60,057 nt of DNA, from positions 1-60,057 of the forward strand of contig NZ_MUYM01000091.1 of the NCBI RefSeq assembly GCF_002150765.1, in the 5' to 3' direction. Every line of letters begins with the position of its first letter. The first letter of the stretch is position 1. This document shows positions 42,825-53,135 of this stretch, one piece after another. This DNA is from Lentzea kentuckyensis. GTDB taxonomy: Bacteria > Actinomycetota > Actinomycetes > Mycobacteriales > Pseudonocardiaceae. The notes under the pieces are model-generated. The model searched no databases. It had not been told where the DNA came from and saw only the letters and a list, made by a program, of their open reading frames with translations. The translations under genes were made by a program, and so were the position numbers.

Positions 42825-43246
42825 AAGCGGTTGTGGCGCGCGTCACAGAGGCGAGCGTTGAAGTCGGAGGGGAGATCGTCGGCGCGATCGACGAACCCGG
42901 ATTGCTGGTGCTGCTCGGCGTCCACCACGACGACACAGCCGAGCACGCCCGCAGAATGGCGCAGAAGCTGCACGGCCTGCGCGTCCTCAACGACGAGCAG
43001 TCATGTGAGTCGATCGGTGCTCCGTTGCTGGTCGTCAGCCAGTTCACGCTCTACGGAGACACGCGCAAGGGTCGCCGTCCGTCCTGGACGGCGGCCGCGC
43101 GGCCCGAGCACGCGGAACCCTTGGTGAACGCCGTCGTGCAGGAGCTGCGCCAAAAGGGCGCACGGGTCGAAACGGGACGATTCAGAGCCGAGATGAAGGT
43201 ACGGAGCGTGAACGACGGTCCGTTCACCGTGCTCGTCGAGGTCTGA
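42821..43246 (+). CDS. dtd: D-aminoacyl-tRNA deacylase
   Basis: A 141-aa homodimeric editing enzyme that removes D-amino acids (and glycine from tRNA-Ala) from tRNA. Family motifs are present: MKAVVARVTEASVEVGG, the catalytic SQFTLYGDTRKGRRPSW and NDGPFTVLVEV near the C-terminus. The GTG overlaps the upstream methyltransferase stop. The 250-base gap after it carries the sigB promoter region, in which I see no clear box pair. Confidence 0.96.
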   Translation: MKAVVARVTEASVEVGGEIVGAIDEPGLLVLLGVHHDDTAEHARRMAQKLHGLRVLNDEQSCESIGAPLLVVSQFTLYGDTRKGRRPSWTAAARPEHAEPLVNAVVQELRQKGARVETGRFRAEMKVRSVNDGPFTVLVEV

Positions 43247-43496
43247 CTAAACGGTTCTCAGCCAATCCTCAGATTAGTCGCGCAACCGCTGTGACTGCGG
43301 TGACGTCTTCAGGTCATGGAAGTCGGGAACGAATTCGGAATCGTCTTCGTTACCCAGGTATCAGCCAGCTAGCGATGGGATCCCGAGCGGGCCCGCCGCA
43401 ACCGGCAACCAGGGCGCAGCGCCGCGCCGCCTTGACCGCCTAGCGCGACTGTCCTGACCGACAGCAGCGTCGCCCGCAGCAGGGGGAGGGAGATCC

Positions 43497-44483
43497 ATGA
43501 CCGTCACGAGGATCTCCGACCGTGAAGTCGGAGAGAACACGCCCGCCGTCGAGCACGAACTCGACGCCCAGGGTCCAGCAGCCGACCTCGTTCGAGTCTA
43601 CCTGAACGGAATCGGCAAGACCGCGCTCCTCACCGCCGAGGAGGAGGTGGAGCTCGCCAAGCGCATCGAGGCCGGTGTGTTCGCGCAGCACGTCCTGGAG
43701 ACGGCCAAGCGCCTCACGCCCACCCGCCGCGACGAGATGGGGGAACTCGTCCGCGACGGTCGCCGCGCCAAGGACCACCTGCTCAAGGCGAACCTGCGTC
43801 TCGTCGTGTCACTGGCCAAGCGCTACACCGGCCGTGGCATGCCGCTGCTGGACCTGATCCAGGAAGGCAACCTGGGCCTGATCCGGGCCGTCGAGAAGTT
43901 CGACTACACCAAGGGCTTCAAGTTCTCGACCTACGCGACGTGGTGGATCCGCCAGGCCATCACCCGCGGCATGGCCGACCAGGGCCGCACCATCCGGCTC
44001 CCCGTCCACCTCGTCGAGCAGGTGAACAAGCTCGCGCGGATCAAGCGCGACCTGCACCAGACGCTCGGCCGCGAGGCGACGACCGAGGAACTCGCGAAGG
44101 AAGCGGGACTCAACGTCGACAAGGTCGCCGACCTGCTCGACCACGCGCGTGACCCGGTATCGCTGGACATGCCGGTCGGCACGGAGGAGGACGCTCCCCT
44201 CGGTGACTTCATCGAGGACTCGGACGCGACCGACGCCGAGAGCGCCGTCATCTCCGGCCTGCTGCAGGACGACCTGCGCCGCGTGCTCGCCACGCTGGAG
44301 CCGCGCGAGCAGGCCGTGATCCGGCTGCGCTACGGGCTCGAGGACGGTCAGCCGCGCACGCTGGACCAGATCGGCAAGCGGTTCGGGTTGTCACGGGAGC
44401 GGGTGCGGCAGATCGAGCGCGAGGTCATGTCGAAGCTCCGCCAGGGCGAACGCGCCGCGAAGCTGCGCGCGTACGCCTCGTAG
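43497..44483 (+). CDS. sigB: Principal-like sigma factor SigB
   Basis: A 328-aa group 2 sigma-70, close to SigA in regions 2-4 (LRLVVSLAKRYTGRGMPLLD, KFDYTKGFKFSTYATWWIRQ, TLDQIGKRFGLSRERVRQIE) but lacking the long Ala/Lys N-terminus. In mycobacteria SigB (Rv2710) supports stress and stationary-phase transcription; a similar role is inferred. GGGGGAGGGAG before the ATG is a strong ribosome site. In mycobacteria ideR follows; here a class I fumarase gene does. Confidence 0.94.
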   Translation: MTVTRISDREVGENTPAVEHELDAQGPAADLVRVYLNGIGKTALLTAEEEVELAKRIEAGVFAQHVLETAKRLTPTRRDEMGELVRDGRRAKDHLLKANLRLVVSLAKRYTGRGMPLLDLIQEGNLGLIRAVEKFDYTKGFKFSTYATWWIRQAITRGMADQGRTIRLPVHLVEQVNKLARIKRDLHQTLGREATTEELAKEAGLNVDKVADLLDHARDPVSLDMPVGTEEDAPLGDFIEDSDATDAESAVISGLLQDDLRRVLATLEPREQAVIRLRYGLEDGQPRTLDQIGKRFGLSRERVRQIEREVMSKLRQGERAAKLRAYAS

Positions 44484-44607
44484 TCCCAAGGGAGTTACGG
44501 TCGGGTGTCACTCGTCCGGCAGTATTGACTTGTGACTCAACTCACGGCACGGTCGGGCGTTACCAGAGCCACGCGACGCCCGTCGTGAGTCGGGTTTCGC
44601 ACGCGAA

Positions 44608-44644
44608 GGAAGGTCGGGGCAGCCGGGGGCTGCCCCGGCCTTCC
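44608..44644 (+). terminator. Long hairpin terminator after sigB
   Basis: Arms of 17 bases (GGAAGGTCGGGGCAGCC with GGCTGCCCCGGCCTTCC, one T/G position) and a 3-base loop, followed by GCGTTTG, 124 bases after the sigB stop. Confidence 0.8.
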
Positions 44645-44746
44645 GCGTTTGTGGGCCACGGAACAGCGTGGTGGTCGGGGATCACATCAATACGTCCCTT
44701 TGGTGGCGGTACGGTTTTCTGATCCGAACTGCACACCGTTGGAGTT

Positions 44747-46411
<1,665 letters not shown>

Positions 46412-46425
46412 TCGCAAGCCATCCC

Positions 46426-46476
46426 CGACAGCCGGGGTCGACTGATATATCGGATATCAGTCGACCCCGGCTGTCG
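46426..46476. terminator. 23-bp perfect hairpin containing a GATATATC repeat at its tip
   Basis: A 23-bp perfect stem with a 5-base loop, 15 bases after the fumarase stop. The lower stem is GC-rich (CGACAGCCGGGGTCGA) and the tip is CTGATATATCGGATATCAG, a member of the AT-rich repeat family seen alone elsewhere. There is no T-run. The 47-bp repeat follows 21 bases later. Confidence 0.85.
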
Positions 46477-46497
46477 CGCTTCCACGCCTGCCCGCGA

Positions 46498-46544
46498 CCT
46501 TTGCAATGAGTCTTTTGACTTCGTCCGCAAACGTTTTTTGCATC
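46498..46544 (+). repeat. 47-bp dispersed repeat, copy C
   Basis: Exact 47-bp reverse complement of copy A (39249-39295), including TTGCAATGAGTCTTTTGAC and a T6 run (CGTTTTTTGC). The T-run could act in termination on the plus strand. Again it neighbours a GATATATC-type element. Confidence 0.9.
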
Positions 46545-46642
46545 CGGGCCAGAGGGGGCCGGCCAGGCAGGCGAGAGGCGCGGGCAGGGCGCGCAGTCAA
46601 GCAGTACGCTTGTCCTGTATTCGACGGAATCGGGGTGATGTG

Positions 46643-46996
46643 GTGATTCACCATGTGCAGGTGACCTGTCCGGCAGGTGCCGAGGACGAGCAGCGCGGGT
46701 TCTACACAGGGGTGCTCGGGTGGACCGAACTGCCGAAGCCGCCGCTGCTCGCCGCGCGGGGCGGGTGCTGGTTCGAGGTGCCGGGCGGTGGCGAGGTGCA
46801 CGTGAGCGTCGAGGACGACTTCCGGCCCGCGCGCAAGGCTCACCCGGCGTTCGTCGTCGACGTCGAGCAGGTCGCCAAGGCGGTCGCGGCAGCGGGCCAT
46901 CCCGTGGTGTGGGCCGATCCGGCCGAGATCCCCGGCCGGCTCCGCTTCCACACGTTCGACGCGGTCGGCAACCGCGTCGAGTTCCTAGCGGGCTAG
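46643..46996 (+). CDS. VOC (glyoxalase/bleomycin resistance) family protein
   Basis: A 117-aa protein of two beta-alpha-beta-beta-beta halves (IHHVQVTCPAGAEDEQRGFY, VLGWTELPKP; AHPAFVVDVEQVAKAVAAAG, FHTFDAVGNRVEFLAG). The position of His4 and the late Glu in VEFL fit VOC metal ligands, but the set is incomplete, so a binding rather than catalytic role is possible. GTG 46640 and 46643 are adjacent candidate starts behind GGGGTGA. The 3' end overlaps the convergent hydrolase pseudogene by 12 bases. Confidence 0.82.
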   Translation: MIHHVQVTCPAGAEDEQRGFYTGVLGWTELPKPPLLAARGGCWFEVPGGGEVHVSVEDDFRPARKAHPAFVVDVEQVAKAVAAAGHPVVWADPAEIPGRLRFHTFDAVGNRVEFLAG

Positions 46997-47789
46997 CAGC
47001 CAGTCGAGGGCGGCGTCGGCGTGATCCAGAACTGACAGGTGGCCGTCCCCTGGGGTCAGGCGGAGCTCGGCGCCGGGGATGCGGGAGGCGAGCCATCGAC
47101 TGTGCGAGGGCGGGTCGACGCCATCACGGTCGCCGTGCAGCAGGAGGGTCGGCGCGGTGATGGACGCGGGGTCGAAGCCCCACGGCGTCACGTAGGCGAG
47201 ATCGTCGTCGATCAGCGGGCCGGGGCCGTTCGCCAGCGCGGGCCCGACAACCTTGCCGAACCACGACCATCGGCCTTTCAGCGTGGCGAGGTCGGCCTCC
47301 GAGAACTCCATGTCGTATTCGACGCCGGACGACTCGTACCGCTCCTTCTCCGCACGACCGGCGGCGGCCGCCCGAAGCGACGCCTCGACCGAGGCCACCA
47401 TGCCGTCGAACCAGGAAAGGCCTTCGGCGGCGAAGGGGGCCAGCGATGCGCCGGCGGTCACACGGTCGGGCAACAGGGCGGCGCACGCGAGGGCATGTGG
47501 TGCCCTGTATTTAGGAACTACAGGCTGAGTGCCCGAACACAGCGAACCGCTCCAGGCCGAAAGCGTCGGCGATATGCGATATATCAGTTGCCGCAGATCC
47601 CACTGTCCGGCCTGGTACGGGCGTTGAGGTGCCGTAGCCGGGGCGGTCGTAGGAGATCCAGCGGACGCCCGGACGGAACAGTGGTTCCGGGGGCAGGCCG
47701 AGGTTGGGTGTGCCGTGGTGCCAGAACACCGGCACGCCGTCGCCGACGTCGTAGACGTGGAGCTGCCGCTCCCCCAGTTGAAGATCCAC
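46985..47789 (-). pseudogene. Alpha/beta hydrolase broken at its nucleophile elbow
   Basis: Two reading frames make one alpha/beta hydrolase of about 265 residues: the first (47789-47511) runs from MDLQLGERQLHVYDVGDGVP to FAVFGHSACSS and stops; the second resumes with PHALACAALLPDRVTAGASL and continues to the end, with Asp in LLLHGDRDG and His in GDGHLSV. After the catalytic serine codon (GHS) 25 bases stand where about 9 are expected for GHSGGGPHALA; the extra DNA includes an inverted repeat CCTGTA...TACAGG (47503-47523). The frame is lost, so the enzyme is dead unless frameshifting occurs. An AT-rich repeat copy also lies in its N-terminal frame. Confidence 0.82.
47569..47589 (-). repeat. 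AT-rich repeat copy inside the hydrolase pseudogene
   Basis: On the minus strand AACTGATATATCGCATATCGC, differing in about two positions from 34145-34165. It encodes TDISHIA in frame, where related hydrolases have a similar-length helix, so it is not a net insertion. Confidence 0.65.
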
Positions 47790-47808
47790 GAACTCAGGAT
47801 CTCACCAG

Positions 47809-48339
47809 TCAGCCGGTCTCCTCGCGGGATTCGAGAACCAACCGGCGGTCACCGAGCGGCGCGGCCAGCCGGACGGTCAGCGGCACCTGGCGAAGCTCCT
47901 GGGTGCAGACGGTGCCCGGCGGCTGCTTGGTGATCGTGACCAGCGTGATCTGGACGATCTCGGCGGACTGCCCGGTCACCTCGGCGCGGGCCTCCTTGCA
48001 GCCACCGCCGACGCCGAAGACCTCGATGTCACGGCCGTCGCCGAACACGTAGGCCTCGTCGCGGTAGGTGTCTGACAACGTTGTCGTGTCGACCTTCTCC
48101 TTGGCGATCGGCGTCACGTTGGGCGGCACGACCGGCTTCTCCTCCGAGATCGAGACCGGAGGCTGGACCGGGGCTGTGGGGGTCGCGCCGGTGGAACCGG
48201 GCGCGGACGTGCCCGTGGTGGACGCGCCAGTGGACGAGCCGGAGGATCCGGGCGCGCCGGACTGCGTGCCCGACGAGCAGCCGGCGAGGCCCACAGCGGT
48301 CACGGCGGTGAGAGCAACGACAGCGACGGCGTTTCTCAT
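47809..48339 (-). CDS. Secreted lipoprotein, paralog 1
   Basis: A 176-aa lipoprotein: signal peptide with lipobox GLAGC, a long Ser/Gly/Thr/Pro linker (about 22-65), then a compact domain of about 100 aa. ATG 48339 has GAGG at 9 bases; an ATG at 48348 is in frame. The domain shares a pattern with the next gene: GDG, GGGC(K)EA, V.GQSAEIVQI.LV, CTQELRQVPLTV, PLGDRRLVLESR. Two cysteines are conserved and likely form a disulfide. No known domain recognised; outside the membrane by the lipobox. Confidence 0.85.
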   Translation of the reverse strand: MRNAVAVVALTAVTAVGLAGCSSGTQSGAPGSSGSSTGASTTGTSAPGSTGATPTAPVQPPVSISEEKPVVPPNVTPIAKEKVDTTTLSDTYRDEAYVFGDGRDIEVFGVGGGCKEARAEVTGQSAEIVQITLVTITKQPPGTVCTQELRQVPLTVRLAAPLGDRRLVLESREETG

Positions 48340-48440
48340 ACGCACCATCCTCGCAAACCAGAACAAGTGGCCGGTGGGAAAGAGCGGGGAGGTGCCCGGC
48401 CGACGGGGCAGATGCCGACCGGGCACCGTGGGAGTGAGGT

Positions 48441-48911
48441 CTACTTCTGTTCCTGCCGCGACGTCAGCGCGACCGTGCGCTCACCGAGAGGTTCGGACAG
48501 CTGCACCGTCAACGGCGGGAAGCGGATGTCCATCGTGCATGCCTGCTTGTCCAGCGGCAGCGTCTCGACGAGCTCGATCTTCACCATCGAGGCCGACTGC
48601 TCCAGCACGGACGCGCTGGCCTTCCCGCACCCGCCCTCCTGGGCGATGACACCGACGGTCTTCCCGTCTCCCTGTGTCCACACGGTGCGCGGATACTCCG
48701 ACGACAAAGCGTTGGTGTCCAGCTTTGTCACGGGTTTGCCGTCCGGCGGGATCTCTCCGGGCGCGACGCCCGGCGGCACCTCGGAAGGCGAGGTGGCGGT
48801 CGGCAACGTCGAACCGCCACCTGCCCCAGTGCCCGCGTTCTGCGCACCGCCACAGGCCGAGACCACCAGCAGCAGGACGCCAGTGCCAATTACGGTTCCT
48901 ATGTGCCTCAT
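48441..48911 (-). CDS. Secreted lipoprotein, paralog 2
   Basis: A 156-aa lipoprotein with lipobox VVSAC (Cys 20), short Gly/Pro linker and the same C-terminal domain as its neighbour: GDGKTVGVIAQEGGCGKA, VLEQSASMVKIELVETLP, ACTMDIRFPPLTVQLSEPLG. The two genes are in tandem, 101 bases apart, and probably arose by duplication. Function unknown; ligand-binding or inhibitor-like roles are open. It lies downstream of the hexuronate cluster on the same strand but past a 53-base gap, so a link is uncertain. Confidence 0.85.
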   Translation of the reverse strand: MRHIGTVIGTGVLLLVVSACGGAQNAGTGAGGGSTLPTATSPSEVPPGVAPGEIPPDGKPVTKLDTNALSSEYPRTVWTQGDGKTVGVIAQEGGCGKASASVLEQSASMVKIELVETLPLDKQACTMDIRFPPLTVQLSEPLGERTVALTSRQEQK

Positions 48912-48964
48912 GTTCAGAGGACGGAACCGCGCTCACAACGGGTTGCAGTGACTTCGCTTCACAG

Positions 48965-50095
48965 TTACCGGGATACGGCGGCCACGGCCTCGCGCAGCGC
49001 CTCCAGACGAGCGGCCGATGCCAGACCACCGTGGTAGAGGTGGAATTCCTCGACCCCCGCGTCCAGGTAAGCCAGCCACTCCTTCGACAGCGCCGCACCG
49101 TCCGCGGGCTTCGGCGGCAATCCCAGCACGTACGCGGCGATCCGCGTGTCCGGAGCGGCCGCGCGAAGAGCCTCGATGCCGGGAACCGCGACCTCAGGGC
49201 CGGGCCAGCACATCGTCGTCAGCACGTCGACGTCCGCGTCCAGACCACCCGCAACGGTCGCGAACGGCCCGGTGCCCCACGGGTCCGCCGTCACATGCAT
49301 GCCAACGCGGATGGAAGGCGCGGCGGCCCGAATCTCGCCGACCAGCCTCTGCCGCAACGACCGCACCACTCCCGTGCGCATGGCCTGGACGTCCTCCGCG
49401 AGCGCACCCAGCGCTTCCTCAACGTTGGGTGCACCGCGATCGACCCCGGCCCGGACCGCAGCACGCAGGGCATCCGGGTCGGCGTACAAAGCGGTGCACG
49501 CAGAACAGAAGCACAGCGACAACAGCTTCTGCTGCACCGGATTCCAGTCCGTGCCGTCGGTCTTCTCGTGGTGACCGCCGTGGAAGAACCCCAGCGGGCC
49601 ACAGGCCTCGAGGATGATCCCGTCCGGCGCGCCGAGTTCGAGCACCTCGGACACCAGCACCGACGTGTACTCGACGACATCGGGCTGAGCAGTGCACAAC
49701 GCGTACGGGTAGCGATCCCCGAAGGCGTTCACCACGGTCACGTCCGGATGCAGGTCGCCCAGACGTGAGTTGTGCGTCAGAACAGTCCACGCGTACACGG
49801 GCAGCCCGGCCGCGCGAACCAAAGCCGCTGCCTCACCGAAGGAGTTCGAACCGTCCATCCAGGACGGTTCCGCCGGCACCAACCGGCCGAAGTTCGACTC
49901 CCGGACCGGCAGGTAGAACGCCGCATGCCGCGCGTCGACCAACCGGTGCCGCGGGTGCAACGGCGTCGCGGCCCGCACGGTGTGGTACGACGCGGCAAGG
50001 GCGATCGCGTCGACGCCGAGACCCTGATACCGCGCAACGGCATCCGGGTCCCCGATCAGGTCCCACGGATAGGCGTGGACAACCGACTTCACCAC
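48965..50095 (-). CDS. Uncharacterised TIM-barrel-like protein of the hexuronate operon
   Basis: A 376-aa soluble protein, not confidently assigned to a family. It looks like a (beta/alpha)8 glycosidase-related fold: YQGLGVDAIALAASYH, GLPVYAWTVLTHN, DGIILEACGPLGFFHG, CFCSACTALYADPDALR, SIRVGMHVTADPWGTG, MCWPGPEV, GVEEFHLYHGGL. Acidic residues at strand ends could be catalytic. Its GTG overlaps the gudD end by 7 bases, so it is translated with the aldarate genes and may act on a uronate-containing glycoside or lactone. No signal peptide, so cytosolic. Confidence 0.8.
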   Translation of the reverse strand: MVKSVVHAYPWDLIGDPDAVARYQGLGVDAIALAASYHTVRAATPLHPRHRLVDARHAAFYLPVRESNFGRLVPAEPSWMDGSNSFGEAAALVRAAGLPVYAWTVLTHNSRLGDLHPDVTVVNAFGDRYPYALCTAQPDVVEYTSVLVSEVLELGAPDGIILEACGPLGFFHGGHHEKTDGTDWNPVQQKLLSLCFCSACTALYADPDALRAAVRAGVDRGAPNVEEALGALAEDVQAMRTGVVRSLRQRLVGEIRAAAPSIRVGMHVTADPWGTGPFATVAGGLDADVDVLTTMCWPGPEVAVPGIEALRAAAPDTRIAAYVLGLPPKPADGAALSKEWLAYLDAGVEEFHLYHGGLASAARLEALREAVAAVSR

Positions 50096-51348
50096 CGGGG
50101 ACGCTTCCTCTCGTAGCTCGGGTCGAACTTCTGCATGTAACCCGTGTCGTCACGTGAAGTGATACCGCAGCGAACGTAGTTCTCGGCCAGGCGCGCCAAC
50201 GCGTCGCGATCCAGCGACACACCGAGACCCGGCGTGGTCGGTACCGGCACCGCACCATCCACAAAGGACAGCACGCCCGGCTCCACGACCTCGTCGGCCG
50301 CGTTCCACGGATAATGGGTGTCGCACGCGTAGTTCAGGTTCGGTGTGGCGGCCGCCAGGTGCGTCATCGCGGCCAGCGAGATGCCCAGGTGCGAGTTCGA
50401 GTGCATCGACAGGCCGATGCCGAACGTCTGGCAGATCATGCCCAGCTGCCGCGACCGCTGCAGCCCGCCCCAGTAGTGGTGGTCGGACAGCAGCACCTGC
50501 ACCGCGTCCTGCTCCACCGACGGCTTGAGGTGCTCGAACGCGACCACGCACATGTTGGTGGCCAACGGCATCGGCGCCTTCGCGGCCACCTCGGCCATCC
50601 CGGAGATCTCCGGCGCCGGGTCCTCCAGGTACTCCAGCACGCCGTCGAGCTCGGCCGCGACCTTCAGCGACGTCGCGGGTGACCAGGCCGCGTTCGGGTC
50701 CAGCCGCAGCGGGTGGTCCGGGAACGCCTCGCGCAGCGCCCTGATCGCCTCGATCTCCTGCTCCGGCGCGAACACACCGCCCTTGAGCTTGATCGACCCG
50801 AACCCGTACTCACCGATCATCTTCCTGGCCTGCGCCACGATGCCGGCGGGGTCGATCGCCTCGCCCCACTCGTCCGGCTCGGCGCCGGGGTGCCCGTCCC
50901 ACTTGTAGAACAGGTAAGCGGAGTACGGCACGGACGACCGGATCGCGCCGCCCAGCAGGTCGTGCACCGGACGTCCCAATGCCTTGCCCTGGATGTCCAG
51001 GCACGCGACCTCGAACGGCGAGTACACGCGATCGACGGTGCTCTCCGCTGTGATCTTCCCGGTCAGCCCGTGCTTGTCCGGGCCGGCCTCACCACCCAGA
51101 ACAGCGGCGACCCGCGCGTGCATCTCGTTCAGGGCGAACACGTCGAGCCCGATCAGAGAGTCCACAACGGACCGTGAGCGCTCCAGGTGCGCGAGATCGC
51201 CGTAGGTCTCCCCCAACCCGGAGATGCCCTCGTCGGTGTGCACCTCGACGATCGTGCGCAGCGCCCACGGCTCGTGCACGCCCGCCGCGTTCAGCAGCGG
51301 CGGGTCGCGGAAGGCGATCGGCGTCAGGACTACTTCGGTGATCTTCAT
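50089..51348 (-). CDS. gudD: Glucarate dehydratase
   Basis: A 419-aa enolase-superfamily enzyme that dehydrates D-glucarate (and L-idarate) to 5-dehydro-4-deoxyglucarate. Catalytic Lys is in FGSIKLKGG (about 205), metal ligands in LRLDPNAAW, EDPAPEI and LATNMCVV, and the His base in LSMHSNSHLG. N-terminal capping domain begins MKITEVVLTPIAFRDPPLLN. Placed directly after kdgD with a 4-base overlap, giving consecutive steps. Galactarate might be handled less well; no galactarate dehydratase is present. Confidence 0.94.
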   Translation of the reverse strand: MKITEVVLTPIAFRDPPLLNAAGVHEPWALRTIVEVHTDEGISGLGETYGDLAHLERSRSVVDSLIGLDVFALNEMHARVAAVLGGEAGPDKHGLTGKITAESTVDRVYSPFEVACLDIQGKALGRPVHDLLGGAIRSSVPYSAYLFYKWDGHPGAEPDEWGEAIDPAGIVAQARKMIGEYGFGSIKLKGGVFAPEQEIEAIRALREAFPDHPLRLDPNAAWSPATSLKVAAELDGVLEYLEDPAPEISGMAEVAAKAPMPLATNMCVVAFEHLKPSVEQDAVQVLLSDHHYWGGLQRSRQLGMICQTFGIGLSMHSNSHLGISLAAMTHLAAATPNLNYACDTHYPWNAADEVVEPGVLSFVDGAVPVPTTPGLGVSLDRDALARLAENYVRCGITSRDDTGYMQKFDPSYERKRPRW

Positions 51349-52256
51349 GCCAGCAGAGCCTTACCGGCGGCGATGATCTTGTCCAGGGCGGCGACGTGCT
51401 CGTCCAGCGGGTCGATCAACGGCGGGCGGACGCCACCGACGTCCAGCCCGTTCGCGCGCACCGCGGCCTTCACCAGGGCGACCGCGTATCCGGGAACCTT
51501 GTCGCGCAGCTCGACCAGGGGCTTGTAGAACTCGAGGAGAAAGCGGTTCACCAGCTCGGTGTCACCCGCCTGCACGGCGTTGTAGAAGCCCAGCGAGATC
51601 TCCGGCGCGAAGCAGAACACCGCGGACGAGTACAGCTCGACGCCGATCCCCCGGTACGCGAGCTGCGTCATCTCCGCGGTCGGCAGGCCGTTGAAGAACT
51701 GGAACGGCTTGTCGACGCCCGCGCGAACCGACAGCACGATCCGCTGCATCTGGTCGAGGTCGCCGATGCCGTCCTTGAAGCCCACGACGTTCGGGATCCG
51801 CGCGACCTCGACGGCGGTCTCCGGCGTGAACCGCGCGTTGTTGCGCTGGTACACGATGATCGGCAGCTCGGTGACACCCGCGACCTCGGCGACATACCGC
51901 ACGAGCCCGGCGGCCGGATTGGTCACGAGGTACGGCGGCAACAGCAGGATGCCCTGCGCACCAGCGCGTTCCGCTGCCTGCACGAACTGCTTGGTCGCCA
52001 CGACCGAGCCGCCCGCGCCCGCGAACACCGGCACCTTGCCCGCGGTCGCCTCGACCGCGACGGCCACCGCGCGCTCGAACTCCTCCAGCCCCAACGCGTG
52101 GAACTCGCCGGTGCCGCAGGCGACGAACACCGCGCCTGGCCCGGCGGAGACACCGTGCTTGACGTGCTCAGCCAGCACGTCGAACGCGATGTTCCCCTCG
52201 GTGTCGAACGGGGTCACCGGAAAGAACAGCACACCATCGAGTTGCATACCAGACAC
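51345..52256 (-). CDS. kdgD: 5-dehydro-4-deoxyglucarate dehydratase
   Basis: A 303-aa member of the dihydrodipicolinate synthase/N-acetylneuraminate lyase superfamily. It decarboxylates and dehydrates 5-dehydro-4-deoxyglucarate to 2-oxoglutarate semialdehyde. Schiff-base Lys161 is in NVVGFKDGIGD, Tyr136 in PIIVYQRNN, and FACGTGEFHAL-like VACGTGEFHAL marks the family. It lies between the ABC permease (adjacent, no gap) and gudD (4-base overlap). Confidence 0.94.
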   Translation of the reverse strand: MSGMQLDGVLFFPVTPFDTEGNIAFDVLAEHVKHGVSAGPGAVFVACGTGEFHALGLEEFERAVAVAVEATAGKVPVFAGAGGSVVATKQFVQAAERAGAQGILLLPPYLVTNPAAGLVRYVAEVAGVTELPIIVYQRNNARFTPETAVEVARIPNVVGFKDGIGDLDQMQRIVLSVRAGVDKPFQFFNGLPTAEMTQLAYRGIGVELYSSAVFCFAPEISLGFYNAVQAGDTELVNRFLLEFYKPLVELRDKVPGYAVALVKAAVRANGLDVGGVRPPLIDPLDEHVAALDKIIAAGKALLA

Positions 52257-53135
52257 TCATCCCTTGATCGCTCCGGTGGTGATCCCACGCAGGAAGGACT
52301 TCTGCAGCGACAGGTACACGACCAGGCTCGGTACCAGCGCCAGCAACGCTCCGGCCAGCACGATGCCCGTCCCGACCTGATCGTCGGACCTGAGCGCGAG
52401 AAGTGCGACCGTGAGCGTGTAATCGGAGGGGTCAGCGGCGACGATCAGGGGGAGCAGGTACTGCTCCCAAATCATGTTGAAGCCGAACACGGCGATCACG
52501 CCGAGCGCCGGGCGGCACAGCGGGAGGATGATCTGCGCGAACAGGCGCAGCTCCCCGGCACCGTCCACTTTGGCCGCCTCCTCCAGTTCCGCGGGGATCT
52601 CCTTCATGAACTCCGTCATGACGAAGATGGAGAAACCCCACGCCCCCAGCGGGAGGATAACGCCGAGCAGCGTGCCCTTCAGACTCACGTGCACCAGCGG
52701 CAGGTCTCCGATCACCAGCGACAGCGGGATCGCGATGACCTCCTCCGGCAACATCATCGTGGCGAGGATGACCAACAGCGCGATGGCCTGACCGCGGAAC
52801 TTCTTACGCGCCAACGCGTAGGCGGCGAACACGCTCACCGCCAGCTGCAACAGCAGCGCACCACCCGCGATGATCAACGAGTTCGTCAGGTAGTGCCAGA
52901 TCTTGTTCTCCGCCGCGACCTGGAAGTTGATCAGCGACGGGTGGTCCGGGATCACCGACAGCTGGGTCGGGTCCGGGTTGTGGTCGAACGCGCCGGAGAA
53001 GATGACCAGCAGCGGACCGCAGAAAAGGATTACAGCGAGAGCGCTCAAAAGCACCCGGACGCCCTTGCTGACCCACGCGTCCGGACGGGTGGACCAGCCG
53101 ATGGCGCTGTCGAAGCGACTCGAGTTGACGCTCAT
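52257..53135 (-). CDS. Sugar ABC transporter permease (MalG type)
   Basis: A 292-aa permease with about six membrane helices and the EAA loop ELEEAAKVDGAGELRLFAQI that contacts the ATPase. Class CUT1 (MalG). ATG 53135 follows GGAGGCGCG and overlaps the upstream permease stop by 4 bases; the open frame upstream is not homologous. By context it imports a hexuronate or aldarate, or a small uronate oligosaccharide. No ATPase gene is in the cluster, so it probably uses a shared MsmK-like ATPase. Confidence 0.92.
   Translation of the reverse strand: MSVNSSRFDSAIGWSTRPDAWVSKGVRVLLSALAVILFCGPLLVIFSGAFDHNPDPTQLSVIPDHPSLINFQVAAENKIWHYLTNSLIIAGGALLLQLAVSVFAAYALARKKFRGQAIALLVILATMMLPEEVIAIPLSLVIGDLPLVHVSLKGTLLGVILPLGAWGFSIFVMTEFMKEIPAELEEAAKVDGAGELRLFAQIILPLCRPALGVIAVFGFNMIWEQYLLPLIVAADPSDYTLTVALLALRSDDQVGTGIVLAGALLALVPSLVVYLSLQKSFLRGITTGAIKG

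Noticed and set aside
47503..47523. Insertion sequence in the hydrolase gene
   Set aside because: The insert is only about 16 bases net, with no transposase or clear target duplication; recorded as a possible footprint only.
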